From: Caballeronia cordobensis
GTDB lineage: Bacteria > Pseudomonadota > Gammaproteobacteria > Burkholderiales > Burkholderiaceae
Assembly (NCBI RefSeq): GCF_001544575.2
Contig: NZ_FCNY02000003.1
Coordinates: forward strand, 372,001-436,000
Reading direction: 5' to 3'
DNA length: 64,000 bases
The notes under the pieces were generated by a model. That model did no database searches and was not told the origin of the DNA. It saw only the letters and a list, made by a program, of their open reading frames with translations. Of the stretch, positions 36,039 to 44,875 are shown piece after piece. The position numbers and the translations under genes are program-made. Every line of letters begins with the position of its first letter. The first letter of the stretch is position 1.

Positions 36039-36911
36039 ATGCAATCCGAACGATCTCTACCGCGACATGCCGCCAGACGGTCTCTCATCGGGCCGTACGG
36101 AATCGACGTCGCCTGGCCGAAGGCGCCGTCAAACGGTCAGGCCGAAAGCGATGTCGTCGTGACGCCACTCGCACGCGGGTTGTCGATTCTGTCCGCCTTC
36201 ACGCCGGACAAAGCGGCGCTGGGCAACCAGGAGATTGCCGAGGCGACCGGCATCCCGGCCCCGACCGTGTTGCGCCTGCTACGTTCGCTGGTCACGCTCG
36301 GCTACCTTCACCGCGACAAGACCAGCAAGCTGTATTCGCTCGCGCCGGCGTCGCTGGCCCTGGGCTATGCCGCCATTGCCGACCCCGGGATGCTGCGGCT
36401 CGCCAGCATCGAATTGCGCGCATTCGCCAAAGCAACGGACACGTACGTGCTGCTCGGCACGCGCGACCGGCTCGACGTGATCCTGCTGGAGACGCAGGTC
36501 AGCCGCAGTTCATTGCTGGAGTTGCGGCTGTCGCCCGGCATGCACGTGCCGATCGCCTATTCGATGATGGGATGGGCGCTGCTGGCGGCGCTTCCGGACG
36601 ACGAGCGGCACTACCTGCAAGCGCAGGTCGAACGCCATGCCGGCGACACGTGGCCAGCCGCGATACGCCATCGAATGGGTCAGAAGATCGCACAGGTGCA
36701 TGAACTGGGCTTCTGCATGCTGCACGGCGAGTGGGAGCAGGAGCTGACCTGCGTCGCCGCGCCCGTCGTGCTGGCGAATCGGCCGCCGCTCGTTTTGTGC
36801 TGCGTCGGACGCACGGCCCGGTTAGCCCAGGCCAGCGTCGAGCGGGAACTCGGCTCGCGGCTCGTCGCGTGCGCCCGCGCGCTGCAGGAGCGGCTGTCGG
36901 CAAGCCGCTGA
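36039..36911 (+). CDS. IclR-family regulator A2
   Basis: A 290-residue IclR regulator, clearly a paralogue of A1 with the same length: HTH LARGLSILSAFTPDKAALGNQEIAEATG and PAPTVLRLLRSL, then the effector domain with ASLALGYAAIADPGMLRLA and HGEWEQELTCVAAP. It is divergent from BVMO2. Unlike A1, no B-type IclR gene follows. The effector-domain differences, together with its variant operators, suggest it answers a different or derived metabolite. Confidence 0.88.
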   Translation: MQSERSLPRHAARRSLIGPYGIDVAWPKAPSNGQAESDVVVTPLARGLSILSAFTPDKAALGNQEIAEATGIPAPTVLRLLRSLVTLGYLHRDKTSKLYSLAPASLALGYAAIADPGMLRLASIELRAFAKATDTYVLLGTRDRLDVILLETQVSRSSLLELRLSPGMHVPIAYSMMGWALLAALPDDERHYLQAQVERHAGDTWPAAIRHRMGQKIAQVHELGFCMLHGEWEQELTCVAAPVVLANRPPLVLCCVGRTARLAQASVERELGSRLVACARALQERLSASR

Positions 36912-36935
36912 CGGCGTGCCAGCACGAAGCAGCCG

Positions 36936-38900
36936 TCAGACGATCGATCGTCCGGCCAGATGCCCTTCACGAATCGCGGGCTGAATGTCGCGGGCCGACA
37001 GCGCATCGCCCACCAGATGGAGCTGATTCACCCGCCCGCGCAAGGCCTCCCAGATTTCGTTCTGCGACTGCCGGTAGCCGACCAGCACCACCGTGTCGGC
37101 CGGCACGGTTTCCGCCGTGCTGCCGAAGAGCGGCCTGACTTCGGCGCTCCCCTTGTCGATCGAAACCAGCGCCGCTTGCGTCACGATGCGCAAGCGGCCC
37201 GCACCGTGCATGCGGCGCAGCGCAGCCTGCGTGCGTCCGGTGGTCTCGACCGCCGGGGCGAACATCAGGTGACGCGTCACATAGGTCACCTCGACGCCGC
37301 GATTGATCAGTGCTTCGCAGCAGCCGATGGCGTCATAGTGCCCGACGTCGTCGAACACCAGCGCCGTGCGGCCCACCTCCTGCGGCGGCGCCGTGGCGAG
37401 ATCCAGTGGCGTCAGCACCGTCGCATCGCGCGAAATCCGCAACTCCGCCGCGGGGTCGGCCGTCTGCCGGAACTCGCGTGCGTCCGTCGGTTGCGAACCC
37501 GTGGCCACGATCACGGCATCGGGCTGCTCGGCCAGCACATCGTCCGCATCGACATAGGTGGACAGGCGCACCTCCGCGCCCAGGCGGTAGATCTCGCTTT
37601 CCAGCCAGATGGCGATGTCTCCGATCGCGTGAAGTTTCGGCAAATGCCGCGCGCAGTTCAGCAGGCCGCCCAGATCGGACATCGCCTCGACCACGGTCAC
37701 ACGGTGCCCCGCGAGCAGCGCCGTCCGTGCCGCTTCCATGCCCGCGACGCCGCCGCCCACCACCAGCACCTTGCGCGGGACAGCCGCTCGCGCGATGCTC
37801 TCGTCGGACAGCGTGCGCTCATACCCCACCGCCGGATTCACCGCGCAGCCCATGCGCCCGGCAAACGCGCCGCCCAGACACCCCTGGTTGCAGCCGATAC
37901 ACGGGCGCACCTCGGTGCCGCGCCCCTCGCGGCTTTTTACGACCAGCATCGGATCGGCGATCATGCCGCGCACGATGTTGACCATGTCGGCCTGCCCTTC
38001 TTTCAACGCCTGCTCGGCGTCGTCCAGCGTGGCATAGCGGCCCACGATGATGCGCGGCACCGTCAGCCCCTGCGAGATGCGCTCCACATGCGGCAACTGA
38101 TAGCCCACCGGGGCGTCCATGCCCGCATAGCGGTCCACATGAAAGTAGTAGTCGCCGTGCGTGATGTTCACGAAATCGATCAGGCCCTCGGCCTGTGCGC
38201 GCAACGCGATGGCGTTCACGTCTTCATCGGCGAGAATGCGCGGGTCCGAGCTTCCGCCGATGCGCACGCCCAGCGCGAAATCCGGGGAGGTTGCCGCGCG
38301 TATGGCGCGCAGCGTCGCCAGGAATGCCCGGATGCGGTTGTCGAAACTGCCGCCGTAGGCATCGGTGCGCTGGTTGAGCACCGGCGAGAAGAATTGCGAG
38401 AACAGATAGCCCGCTCCGGCCAGCACCTCGACGCCGTCGAGACCCGCGGCCTCCATGCGCGCGGCGGCCCGGGCGTACGCGTCGATCACTTCTTCGATCT
38501 GATCCGCAGTCATCGGAATGGGCGGCGCCACCGAATAGCGGCCCGCCAGCGCCGTCACCGCCCACGGCAGACCGCCATCGGCGGCCGGGTCGGTGTATCC
38601 CCCGTGCCAGAGCTGGGTGAACAGCTTCATGCCGGTGGGCGCGATCGCATCCACCAGCTTGCGCATGGGCGCAATCGCTCCGTCATCGGCCGCGCTCAGC
38701 GAAAAGGTCGATGACGGGTGAACCGAGGTGCTTTCGAGAATCGACAGGCCCGCGCCGCCCTTCGCTCGCGCCAGATGGTAGGCGATCAGGTCGTCGTTGA
38801 CATAGCCGGTGGCGAGACGCGTTGCATGCGCCGTGCGCACGATACGATTAGGAACTTCCACCGCGCCGATCCTTATCGGCGAGAAAACATGCTTGTACAT
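36936..38900 (-). CDS. FMN/4Fe-4S/FAD old-yellow-type oxidoreductase (dienoyl-CoA reductase-like)
   Basis: A 654-residue three-part flavoenzyme. The N-terminal TIM barrel (about residues 1-345) has the OYE start YKHVFSPIRIGAVEVPNRIV and RTDAYGGSFDNR. The iron-sulfur cluster Cys are in CIGCNQGCLG and a later C (about 345-365). An FAD/NAD module begins VLVVGGGVAGMEAAR near 387. The architecture matches 2,4-dienoyl-CoA reductase FadH, BaiCD and trimethylamine dehydrogenase. It probably reduces an activated C=C bond. I preferred the ATG two bases after the SDR stop over a GTG overlapping it. Confidence 0.87.
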   Translation of the reverse strand: MYKHVFSPIRIGAVEVPNRIVRTAHATRLATGYVNDDLIAYHLARAKGGAGLSILESTSVHPSSTFSLSAADDGAIAPMRKLVDAIAPTGMKLFTQLWHGGYTDPAADGGLPWAVTALAGRYSVAPPIPMTADQIEEVIDAYARAAARMEAAGLDGVEVLAGAGYLFSQFFSPVLNQRTDAYGGSFDNRIRAFLATLRAIRAATSPDFALGVRIGGSSDPRILADEDVNAIALRAQAEGLIDFVNITHGDYYFHVDRYAGMDAPVGYQLPHVERISQGLTVPRIIVGRYATLDDAEQALKEGQADMVNIVRGMIADPMLVVKSREGRGTEVRPCIGCNQGCLGGAFAGRMGCAVNPAVGYERTLSDESIARAAVPRKVLVVGGGVAGMEAARTALLAGHRVTVVEAMSDLGGLLNCARHLPKLHAIGDIAIWLESEIYRLGAEVRLSTYVDADDVLAEQPDAVIVATGSQPTDAREFRQTADPAAELRISRDATVLTPLDLATAPPQEVGRTALVFDDVGHYDAIGCCEALINRGVEVTYVTRHLMFAPAVETTGRTQAALRRMHGAGRLRIVTQAALVSIDKGSAEVRPLFGSTAETVPADTVVLVGYRQSQNEIWEALRGRVNQLHLVGDALSARDIQPAIREGHLAGRSIV

Positions 38901-38902
38901 AG

Positions 38903-39685
38903 TCACGCTACCGAACGCTTGGAGGTGATGCCGCCATCGACCGTGACGATGGTGCCGCTGGTGTAGGCCGAGCGGGGCGACGCCAGATAGACGAACAGAT
39001 CGGCGACCTCCTCCACCGTCGCAGCGCGCCCCAGCGGATAGCCCGCCATCAGCTCGGCGGAACGCGCTTCGTCGCCGAGCAGCCGCGACGCATGGTTTCT
39101 CAGCACCTTGGCGATCCGCTCGGTGCCTACCGGGCCGGGATTGACGCCCACCACACGGATTCCGTCCTCCAGACTGCGGCCGCCCAGCGCGCAGGTGAAG
39201 GCCATGAGCGCGGCATTGCCAGTCGAGCCCGCGATGTAATTGAAGTCGAAGTTCTGGCCGCCATTGCCGATGTTATTGAGGATCACCCCGCCGCCCCGTT
39301 CCTTCATTCGTGTGTAGATCGCGCGCGTGAGGTTGATGTAGCCGAACACCTTCAGCTCCCAGCCCTTGCGCCACGCCTCTTCATCGACGTCCCAGAGGGT
39401 GCCGCCCGGAATCGCGCCCGCGTTGTTCACCAGCACGTCGACGTCTCCGGCGAACGCAACGACCTCCGCGATCGCGCCGGGTTGGGTCATGTCGAGCGCG
39501 AGCACCTCCACTCGCACGTCATGCGCGGCGCGCAGGCCGGCTGCGAGCGACTCCAGCTTGTCCGCGGAACGTGCCGTCAGTGCGAGGTGGCTGCCCTCGG
39601 CGGCGAACGCCTTCGCGAGACCCTCGCCGATCCCCTGTGATGCGCCGGTGATCAGGACTCGCCGGCTTGCAAGTTTCATGTCCAT
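38903..39685 (-). CDS. SDR-like protein with altered catalytic residues
   Basis: A 260-residue SDR-fold protein. The cofactor loop TGASQGIG (about residues 14-21) and DVLVNNAGA are intact, so NAD(P) binding is likely. The catalytic site deviates: the usual Ser segment reads NNIGNGG, and the Tyr is followed by IAGS rather than xxxK (YIAGSTGNAALM), so the Lys is replaced by Ser. The same YIAGS pattern exists in other SDRs of CoA pathways, so it may be a natural variant with another proton donor. It lies between EthD and OYE-type genes in one operon. Confidence 0.75.
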   Translation of the reverse strand: MDMKLASRRVLITGASQGIGEGLAKAFAAEGSHLALTARSADKLESLAAGLRAAHDVRVEVLALDMTQPGAIAEVVAFAGDVDVLVNNAGAIPGGTLWDVDEEAWRKGWELKVFGYINLTRAIYTRMKERGGGVILNNIGNGGQNFDFNYIAGSTGNAALMAFTCALGGRSLEDGIRVVGVNPGPVGTERIAKVLRNHASRLLGDEARSAELMAGYPLGRAATVEEVADLFVYLASPRSAYTSGTIVTVDGGITSKRSVA

Positions 39686-39710
39686 GTGGGTTTTCCGTAC
39701 CTTTACGCGC

Positions 39711-40040
39711 TCAGATTCCGACCACCGGAAACTCCAGTGCGACCAGCGGCGCGATCTCGGTGGTGAAGTTGGGAACGTCGGCCATCAGTTCGTTGGCCTC
39801 CGCGCTGCCATACGACGCAATCAGATCCTCTTCCGAGTCGAACCATAGTTCCGAGAAGCCGTCCCATCCGAACTGCGGGAAGCGCGTGCGATCGACGAAG
39901 TTGACCGCATAGCGGCGCAGCTTCGGCAATTTGCGACCGAGCTCGGCATGTACGTTGAGCCAGTGATCCAGGAATTCCTGATCGCTCATGCCCGCTTTGC
40001 GACGCAGCAGGCCAATTCGCTTCACATAGGTTGCTTTCAT
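39711..40040 (-). CDS. EthD-domain protein
   Basis: A 109-residue dimeric ferredoxin-like-fold protein of the EthD family: KRIGLLRRKAGMSDQEFLDHWLNVHAELGRKLP is the family N-terminal pattern including the conserved HW and H. Members act as small accessory proteins or ring-modifying enzymes in degradation clusters. GAGGAA precedes the ATG. It is first in a leftward operon (EthD, SDR-like, OYE-type) behind an operator copy at 40156. Confidence 0.82.
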   Translation of the reverse strand: MKATYVKRIGLLRRKAGMSDQEFLDHWLNVHAELGRKLPKLRRYAVNFVDRTRFPQFGWDGFSELWFDSEEDLIASYGSAEANELMADVPNFTTEIAPLVALEFPVVGI

Positions 40041-40155
40041 GCGGGTTCCTCGGGTTTCAGTCCTTGAGCGCGCCAGGCCTCTGCGGCATTCCGGGCTCGT
40101 TCCATGTATGGTCGAGCGCGCGGCGGTGGTCGTCAAATCAACGAAGCGCTTCCTT

Positions 40156-40172
40156 CCGTACTTTGAAAGACG
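40156..40172 (+). promoter_or_regulatory. Island operator motif, upstream of EthD operon
   Basis: Reads CCGTACTTTGAAAGACG with TT before it. It lies 116 bases before the EthD start and 21 bases after the transporter 2 stop. No convincing second copy was found nearby. Confidence 0.65.
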
Positions 40173-40193
40173 GCGCATGCGGCGTCCTCGGCG

Positions 40194-42053
40194 CTATAAC
40201 GGCTTCCCGGTCCGCGCGGCGATCTCGCCGACCATGCCGCGACGGAAGGTGAGCACGCATACGATTAAGACCAGCCCCTGCGCGACACTCACCCATTGGC
40301 CGAGCGGCGCGAAAAAATACTGCATCGCCACCAGCGCGAACGCGCCGACGACCGGGCCGAGCACGGTGCCCAGTCCGCCCACCAGCACCATGAGCACGAC
40401 CTCGCCCGACATCGACCAGTGCACGTCGGTCAAGGTCGCGAACTGGAATGCGATGGCCTTGGTCGCGCCGCCGAGCCCGGCCACGGCGGCCGACAAAATA
40501 AACGCGAGAAGCTTGTAGCGATCCGTCTTGTAGCCGAGCGAGATCGCGCGCAACTCGTTCTCCCGGATGGCCTTCAGCATGTCGCCGAACGGCGAGTGAA
40601 TGACGCGCTGCACGAACAGCAGCGTTGCCATGAAGATAACCAGCACGACGTAGTACATGGTCATCTGGTCGTTCAGATCGATCAAACCGAACAGCTTGCC
40701 GCGAGGAACGGCCTGGATGCCGTCGTCTCCGCCGGTGAACGCCGGGAACTGCACGCAGACGAAATAGACCAGTTGGGAGAGGGCCAGCGTCGTCATCGCG
40801 AAGTAAATGCCCTTGCGGCGAATCGCGATCAGGCCGGCCGCCAGCCCGAGCAGTGCCGACGCCGCCACACCGGCGACGATCGCGGCCTCCGGCGGGAAGC
40901 CCCAGACCTTGGCGGCATGCGCGGCGATGTAGCCGGATCCGCCGAGAAACATCGCGTGCCCGAACGACAGCAGCCCCGTGTAGCCGACCAGCAGATTGAG
41001 CGCGATGGCGTACAGCGCCAGACACAGCCCTTTCATCAGGAACTGCGGATAGAGCAGCAGCGGTGCGAGCACGAGCAGCACCGCCAGCCCGAGCGTCGCC
41101 AGCCTCAGGGCGAAGCCGCCTGCGATCACGGGACCGCCCGACGAAGCCTCCATCGCGCTTCCCGGCGCCGCCGGCTTGCCGAACAGACCTTGCGGACGCA
41201 CCAGCAACACGAGGATCATCACGACGAACACCACCGTGGTCGATGCCTGCGGATAGAAGAACTTCGTCAGCCCTTCGACCACGCCGAGCCCGAAACCGGT
41301 GACGACGGAGCCCATGATCGACCCCATCCCGCCGATCACGACGACCGCGAACACGACGATCAGGATCTCGTCGCCCATCATCGGCGCGGGCTGATAAAGC
41401 GGTGCGGCGAGCACGCCTGCCAGCGCCGCCAGCGCCGCACCGCTCGCGTAGGTGAACGTGATCATGCGCGGCACGTTGATGCCGAAGGCGCGCACCAGCG
41501 CCGCGTTCTCGGTCGCCGCCCGCAGATAGCTTCCGAGCTTCGTGCGTTCAATGACGTACCACGTCGCGAGACATGCGGCCAGCGAGAACGCGATGACCCA
41601 CGCCCGGTAGTAAGGCAGATACATGAACGGCAGACGCAAGCCGCCGCTCAGCAGCGCCGGCATCTCGTAGCCTTGCCCCGTCGTGCCGTACTCGACGCGG
41701 AACAGGGACTGGATGATCACGGCCAGCCCGAAGGTCAATAACAAACCGTAGAAATGATCGAGGTGATAAATGCGCCTGAGCAGCGTGCGCTCGATGATCA
41801 CACTGAACACGCCGACCAGCAGCGGCGCGAGCAGCAGCGACCACCAATAGCCGATGCCCATATAGGTCAGCAGCAGCCAGGACACGAACGCGCCCATCAT
41901 GTACTGCGCGCCGTGCGCAAAGTTGACGATGTTGAGCATGCCGAAGATGACGGCAAGCCCCAGACTCAGCAACGCATAGAAAGAGCCGTTGATCAGTCCG
42001 AGCAGCAATTGACCGGATAGCGCGTGCACCGGGATTCCAAGCAATTCAAACAT
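40194..42053 (-). CDS. Fused LivH-LivM ABC permease, island transporter 2
   Basis: A 619-residue protein joining both permease subunits of a Liv-type importer in one frame. Residues about 1-295 are LivH-like (LGLAVIFGMLNIVNFAHGAQYMMGAF, ATPase-contact loop with AFGINVPRM). A linker with GKPAAPGSAMEASSGG follows. Residues about 315-610 are LivM-like (GYTGLLSFGHAMFLGGSGYIAAHA, loop IRENELRAISLGYKTDRYK). Normally these are separate genes, as in both other transporters of this window. The start lies 14 bases after the LivF-type stop; the longer upstream frame is antisense-like and rejected. Confidence 0.9.
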   Translation of the reverse strand: MFELLGIPVHALSGQLLLGLINGSFYALLSLGLAVIFGMLNIVNFAHGAQYMMGAFVSWLLLTYMGIGYWWSLLLAPLLVGVFSVIIERTLLRRIYHLDHFYGLLLTFGLAVIIQSLFRVEYGTTGQGYEMPALLSGGLRLPFMYLPYYRAWVIAFSLAACLATWYVIERTKLGSYLRAATENAALVRAFGINVPRMITFTYASGAALAALAGVLAAPLYQPAPMMGDEILIVVFAVVVIGGMGSIMGSVVTGFGLGVVEGLTKFFYPQASTTVVFVVMILVLLVRPQGLFGKPAAPGSAMEASSGGPVIAGGFALRLATLGLAVLLVLAPLLLYPQFLMKGLCLALYAIALNLLVGYTGLLSFGHAMFLGGSGYIAAHAAKVWGFPPEAAIVAGVAASALLGLAAGLIAIRRKGIYFAMTTLALSQLVYFVCVQFPAFTGGDDGIQAVPRGKLFGLIDLNDQMTMYYVVLVIFMATLLFVQRVIHSPFGDMLKAIRENELRAISLGYKTDRYKLLAFILSAAVAGLGGATKAIAFQFATLTDVHWSMSGEVVLMVLVGGLGTVLGPVVGAFALVAMQYFFAPLGQWVSVAQGLVLIVCVLTFRRGMVGEIAARTGKPL

Positions 42054-42067
42054 GGCGGATCGCGTCC

Positions 42068-42790
42068 TCAAACGCCCAGATAGGCATGCAGTTTTTCCAC
42101 ATTGGCGGGCAGCTCGTCGATGCCGAAGCCATCGACGATGCGCCCGTGCTCCATCACGTAGAACCGGTCGGCAACCGTGGCGGCAAACCGGAAGTTCTGC
42201 TCGACGAGCAGCAGCGTGAAGCCAAGCTCCTTGAGCCTCCGGATCGTGTGACCGATCTGTTCGATGATCAGCGGCGCGAGGCCCTCGGTCAGCTCGTCGA
42301 GCAGCAGCAGGTCGGCACCGGTACGCAGGATGCGGCCGAGCGCGAGCATCTGTTGCTCGCCTCCCGAAAGCTTCGTGCCCTGCGTCGTATCCATGCGTTC
42401 CCGCAAGTTGGGGAAAAGCTGCAAGATCGATTCGATGTCGAGGCCGCCGCCGCGCAGCACCGGCGGCAACATCAGATTCTCGCGAACCGAGAGGCTCGAA
42501 AAGATGCCTCGCTCTTCGGGGCACAGCGCGACGCCGGCATGCGCGATGCGCTCCGGCAGCAGACCGATGGTTTCGATGCCGTCCTTGTGGATCGAGCCGC
42601 GACGCCTGGCGACCAGCCCCATGATCGACTTGAGCGTCGTGCTCTTGCCCGCGCCGTTGCGGCCGAGCAGGGTAATCACCTCGCCCTTTCGGACGTCCAT
42701 GTTCACGCCATGCAGGATGTGGCTCTCGCCATACCATGCGTGGAGGTCCCGCAGTTCGAGCATCGCCCGGCCGGGCGTTGGTTCAGCCAT
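42068..42790 (-). CDS. ABC transporter ATP-binding protein (LivF type), island transporter 2
   Basis: A 240-residue ATPase. Walker A GRNGAGKST is at about residues 44-52, the signature KLSGGEQQMLALGRIL near 145, and Walker B LLLLDELTEGLAP near 165, where the usual Pro after Asp-Glu is Leu. VEQN follows. It overlaps the LivG-type gene by 8 bases. Together with the fused permease and the binding protein it completes the importer. Confidence 0.9.
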   Translation of the reverse strand: MAEPTPGRAMLELRDLHAWYGESHILHGVNMDVRKGEVITLLGRNGAGKSTTLKSIMGLVARRRGSIHKDGIETIGLLPERIAHAGVALCPEERGIFSSLSVRENLMLPPVLRGGGLDIESILQLFPNLRERMDTTQGTKLSGGEQQMLALGRILRTGADLLLLDELTEGLAPLIIEQIGHTIRRLKELGFTLLLVEQNFRFAATVADRFYVMEHGRIVDGFGIDELPANVEKLHAYLGV

Positions 42791-43535
42791 GACCGCCCCC
42801 GAGATAAGCTTGTTGCACCTCCGGGTTCGACGCCACCGTGTCGTAGTCGCCTTCGGTGAGCACCTGACCGCGCGTGAGCACCGTAATCCGGTCGCACAAT
42901 GACGACACCACCGACAGATTGTGTTCGACCATCAGCACGGTGCGGCCGCTGCTGACGCGGCGCACGAGTTCCACGATGCGCTCGATTTCCTCGTGCCCCA
43001 TCCCCGCGGTGGGCTCGTCGAGCAGCATCATGTCGGGGTTCAGCGCCAGCGTCGTCGCGATCTCGAGCGCGCGCTTGCGGCCGTACGACAGCGACACCGC
43101 AGCGATATTCGCGTGCGAGGTCAGACCGACGTCCGCGAGCAATTCCATCGCACGGTCGTTGAATACGTTCAGCACGTTCCTGGAGCGGAAGAAATCGAAC
43201 GATCCTCCACGGGCGCGCTGCAACGCCACGCGCACGTTGTCGCGCACCGACAGGTGAGGAAACACGGCGGAGATCTGAAACGAGCGCACCAGCCCGAGAC
43301 GCGAGACATCGGATGGCGCCATCGGCGTGATGTCGCGCTCGTTGAAAAGGATCTGCCCGGTCGTGGGGACCAGAAACTTGGTCAGCAGATTGAAGAGCGT
43401 CGTCTTGCCGGCGCCATTGGGTCCGATCAATGCATGGATCGAGCCGCGACGCACCTTCAGATCGACGCCGTTGACCGCGCGAAAGCCGCTGAAGGCTTTC
43501 GCGAGGTTACGGCATTCCAGAATCGTATCGTTCAT
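42783..43535 (-). CDS. ABC transporter ATP-binding protein (LivG type), island transporter 2
   Basis: A 250-residue ATPase. Walker A GPNGAGKTT is near residue 38, the signature is LSYGRKRALEIATTLA, and Walker B is MMLLDEPTAGMGHEE with MVEHNL. LSYGRKR is the usual LivG-group variant. It lies 12 bases behind the binding-protein gene. Confidence 0.92.
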   Translation of the reverse strand: MNDTILECRNLAKAFSGFRAVNGVDLKVRRGSIHALIGPNGAGKTTLFNLLTKFLVPTTGQILFNERDITPMAPSDVSRLGLVRSFQISAVFPHLSVRDNVRVALQRARGGSFDFFRSRNVLNVFNDRAMELLADVGLTSHANIAAVSLSYGRKRALEIATTLALNPDMMLLDEPTAGMGHEEIERIVELVRRVSSGRTVLMVEHNLSVVSSLCDRITVLTRGQVLTEGDYDTVASNPEVQQAYLGGGHG

Positions 43536-43547
43536 GAAAGCGCCCGC

Positions 43548-44759
43548 TCACTTGTTCTGGCTGAGCAGCGGACATTCGCTTTTGGAAAGCGGACGGAAGG
43601 CCTGATCGCCGGGCACGACGCGAACCAGCTGGAGCAGGTCCCACGGATTGCTCGACTCGGACGGCTTTTTCACCTGCACGAGGTACATGTCGTGCACCAT
43701 GCGGCCGTCTTCGCGCAACTTGCCGTTTCTGGCGAACATGTCGTTGACCGGCATCTCGCGCATCCTGGCCATCACCGTCTTTGCGTCCTTCGAGTTCGCG
43801 GCCTGCACGGCCTTCAGGTAATGCAGCACGGCGGAATAGACCCCTGCCTGACTGTCGTTCGGCATCGCGCCGTTGTTGCGCGCCTGGAACCGCTTCGACC
43901 ATGCGAGCGCTTCGGGACTCTGGTTCGGGAAGAAACCCGTCGAATACGTGAGACCCTGGGCGTCATCCAGCCCCATCGCCTTCAGGTCGGTCAGGAACAC
44001 GACGAGCCCCACGAGCTTCTGTCCGCCGTCGGTAACGCCGAACTCGCGCGCCTGATGCACGAGCTTGACGGTATCGGTGCCGGCGCCCGCCATGGCGATG
44101 TATTGCGCCTTCGACGCCTGCGCCTTCAGCAGGAACGAAGACATGTCGGCTGCATTCGACGGGAACCGCACGGTCCCCACCACCTTGCCCTGCGCCGCCT
44201 GAATGAACGATTCGGCGGACTTCTGCAACAAGGTGCCGCCCACCGAGTCCACCGTCAGGAAGAACCAGGTCGATCCCGGCTTCACCTCCGATGTCAGGAC
44301 GCGTCCGGACGAGTAGTTGTCGTAGGTCCACATCGCACCAGTCGGCGAGCACTCCTTGTTCGTCGCCACGTCGGCCGATCCGGACGAGATGATGGAAATG
44401 CGGCCGAGGTTCTTCGCGATATTCTGGACGGCAAGGGCGATGCCCGAATTCGGCAGATCGACGATGACGTCGACGCCCTGGCGCTCGTACCATTCACGCG
44501 CGAGCGACGCGGCGACATCGGCTTTTTGCTGATGGTCGCCGGACACCAGTTCGATCGGGTTGCCGAGCACCTTCGAGCCGAAATCCTCGACGGCCATCTT
44601 CGCGGCAAGCACCGATCCCTTGCCGGACAAGTCGGCGTAGGTACTGGACATGTCGGTAAGAACGCCGACCTTGACTGTCTTGTCGGATGTCTGAGCGGCG
44701 GCGTTCGTTAGTATGACGAATAATATAAAAGCAGCGATTGCAACGACTGGTTTCAACAT
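43548..44759 (-). CDS. ABC substrate-binding protein (Liv type), island transporter 2
   Basis: A 403-residue periplasmic binding protein. The signal peptide MLKPVVAIAAFILFVILTNAAA is followed by QTSDKTVKVGVLTDMSSTYADLSG, typical of the branch that binds carboxylic acids or aromatic compounds rather than leucine. AGGAG lies nine bases before the ATG. First gene of the transporter 2 operon. An operator copy (44843-44858) lies about 85 bases upstream, the same distance as for transporter 1. Confidence 0.9.
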   Translation of the reverse strand: MLKPVVAIAAFILFVILTNAAAQTSDKTVKVGVLTDMSSTYADLSGKGSVLAAKMAVEDFGSKVLGNPIELVSGDHQQKADVAASLAREWYERQGVDVIVDLPNSGIALAVQNIAKNLGRISIISSGSADVATNKECSPTGAMWTYDNYSSGRVLTSEVKPGSTWFFLTVDSVGGTLLQKSAESFIQAAQGKVVGTVRFPSNAADMSSFLLKAQASKAQYIAMAGAGTDTVKLVHQAREFGVTDGGQKLVGLVVFLTDLKAMGLDDAQGLTYSTGFFPNQSPEALAWSKRFQARNNGAMPNDSQAGVYSAVLHYLKAVQAANSKDAKTVMARMREMPVNDMFARNGKLREDGRMVHDMYLVQVKKPSESSNPWDLLQLVRVVPGDQAFRPLSKSECPLLSQNK

Positions 44760-44842
44760 TTCTCCGTCTCCTGATCTAGTTTGAATTTCGAGTCAATCTA
44801 TGTTGGCGGTTCGTCCGCGGCAACATGGGTTCCTGGTGCGTT

Positions 44843-44858
44843 CCGTACTTGGAAAGTG
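44843..44858 (+). promoter_or_regulatory. Island operator motif, upstream of ABC transporter 2
   Basis: Reads CCGTACTTGGAAAGTG, preceded by TT, one base shorter in the T run than other copies. With the TT it forms TTCC-N6-GGAA. Confidence 0.6.
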
Positions 44859-44875
44859 TGAATACCCGCCGTGCA

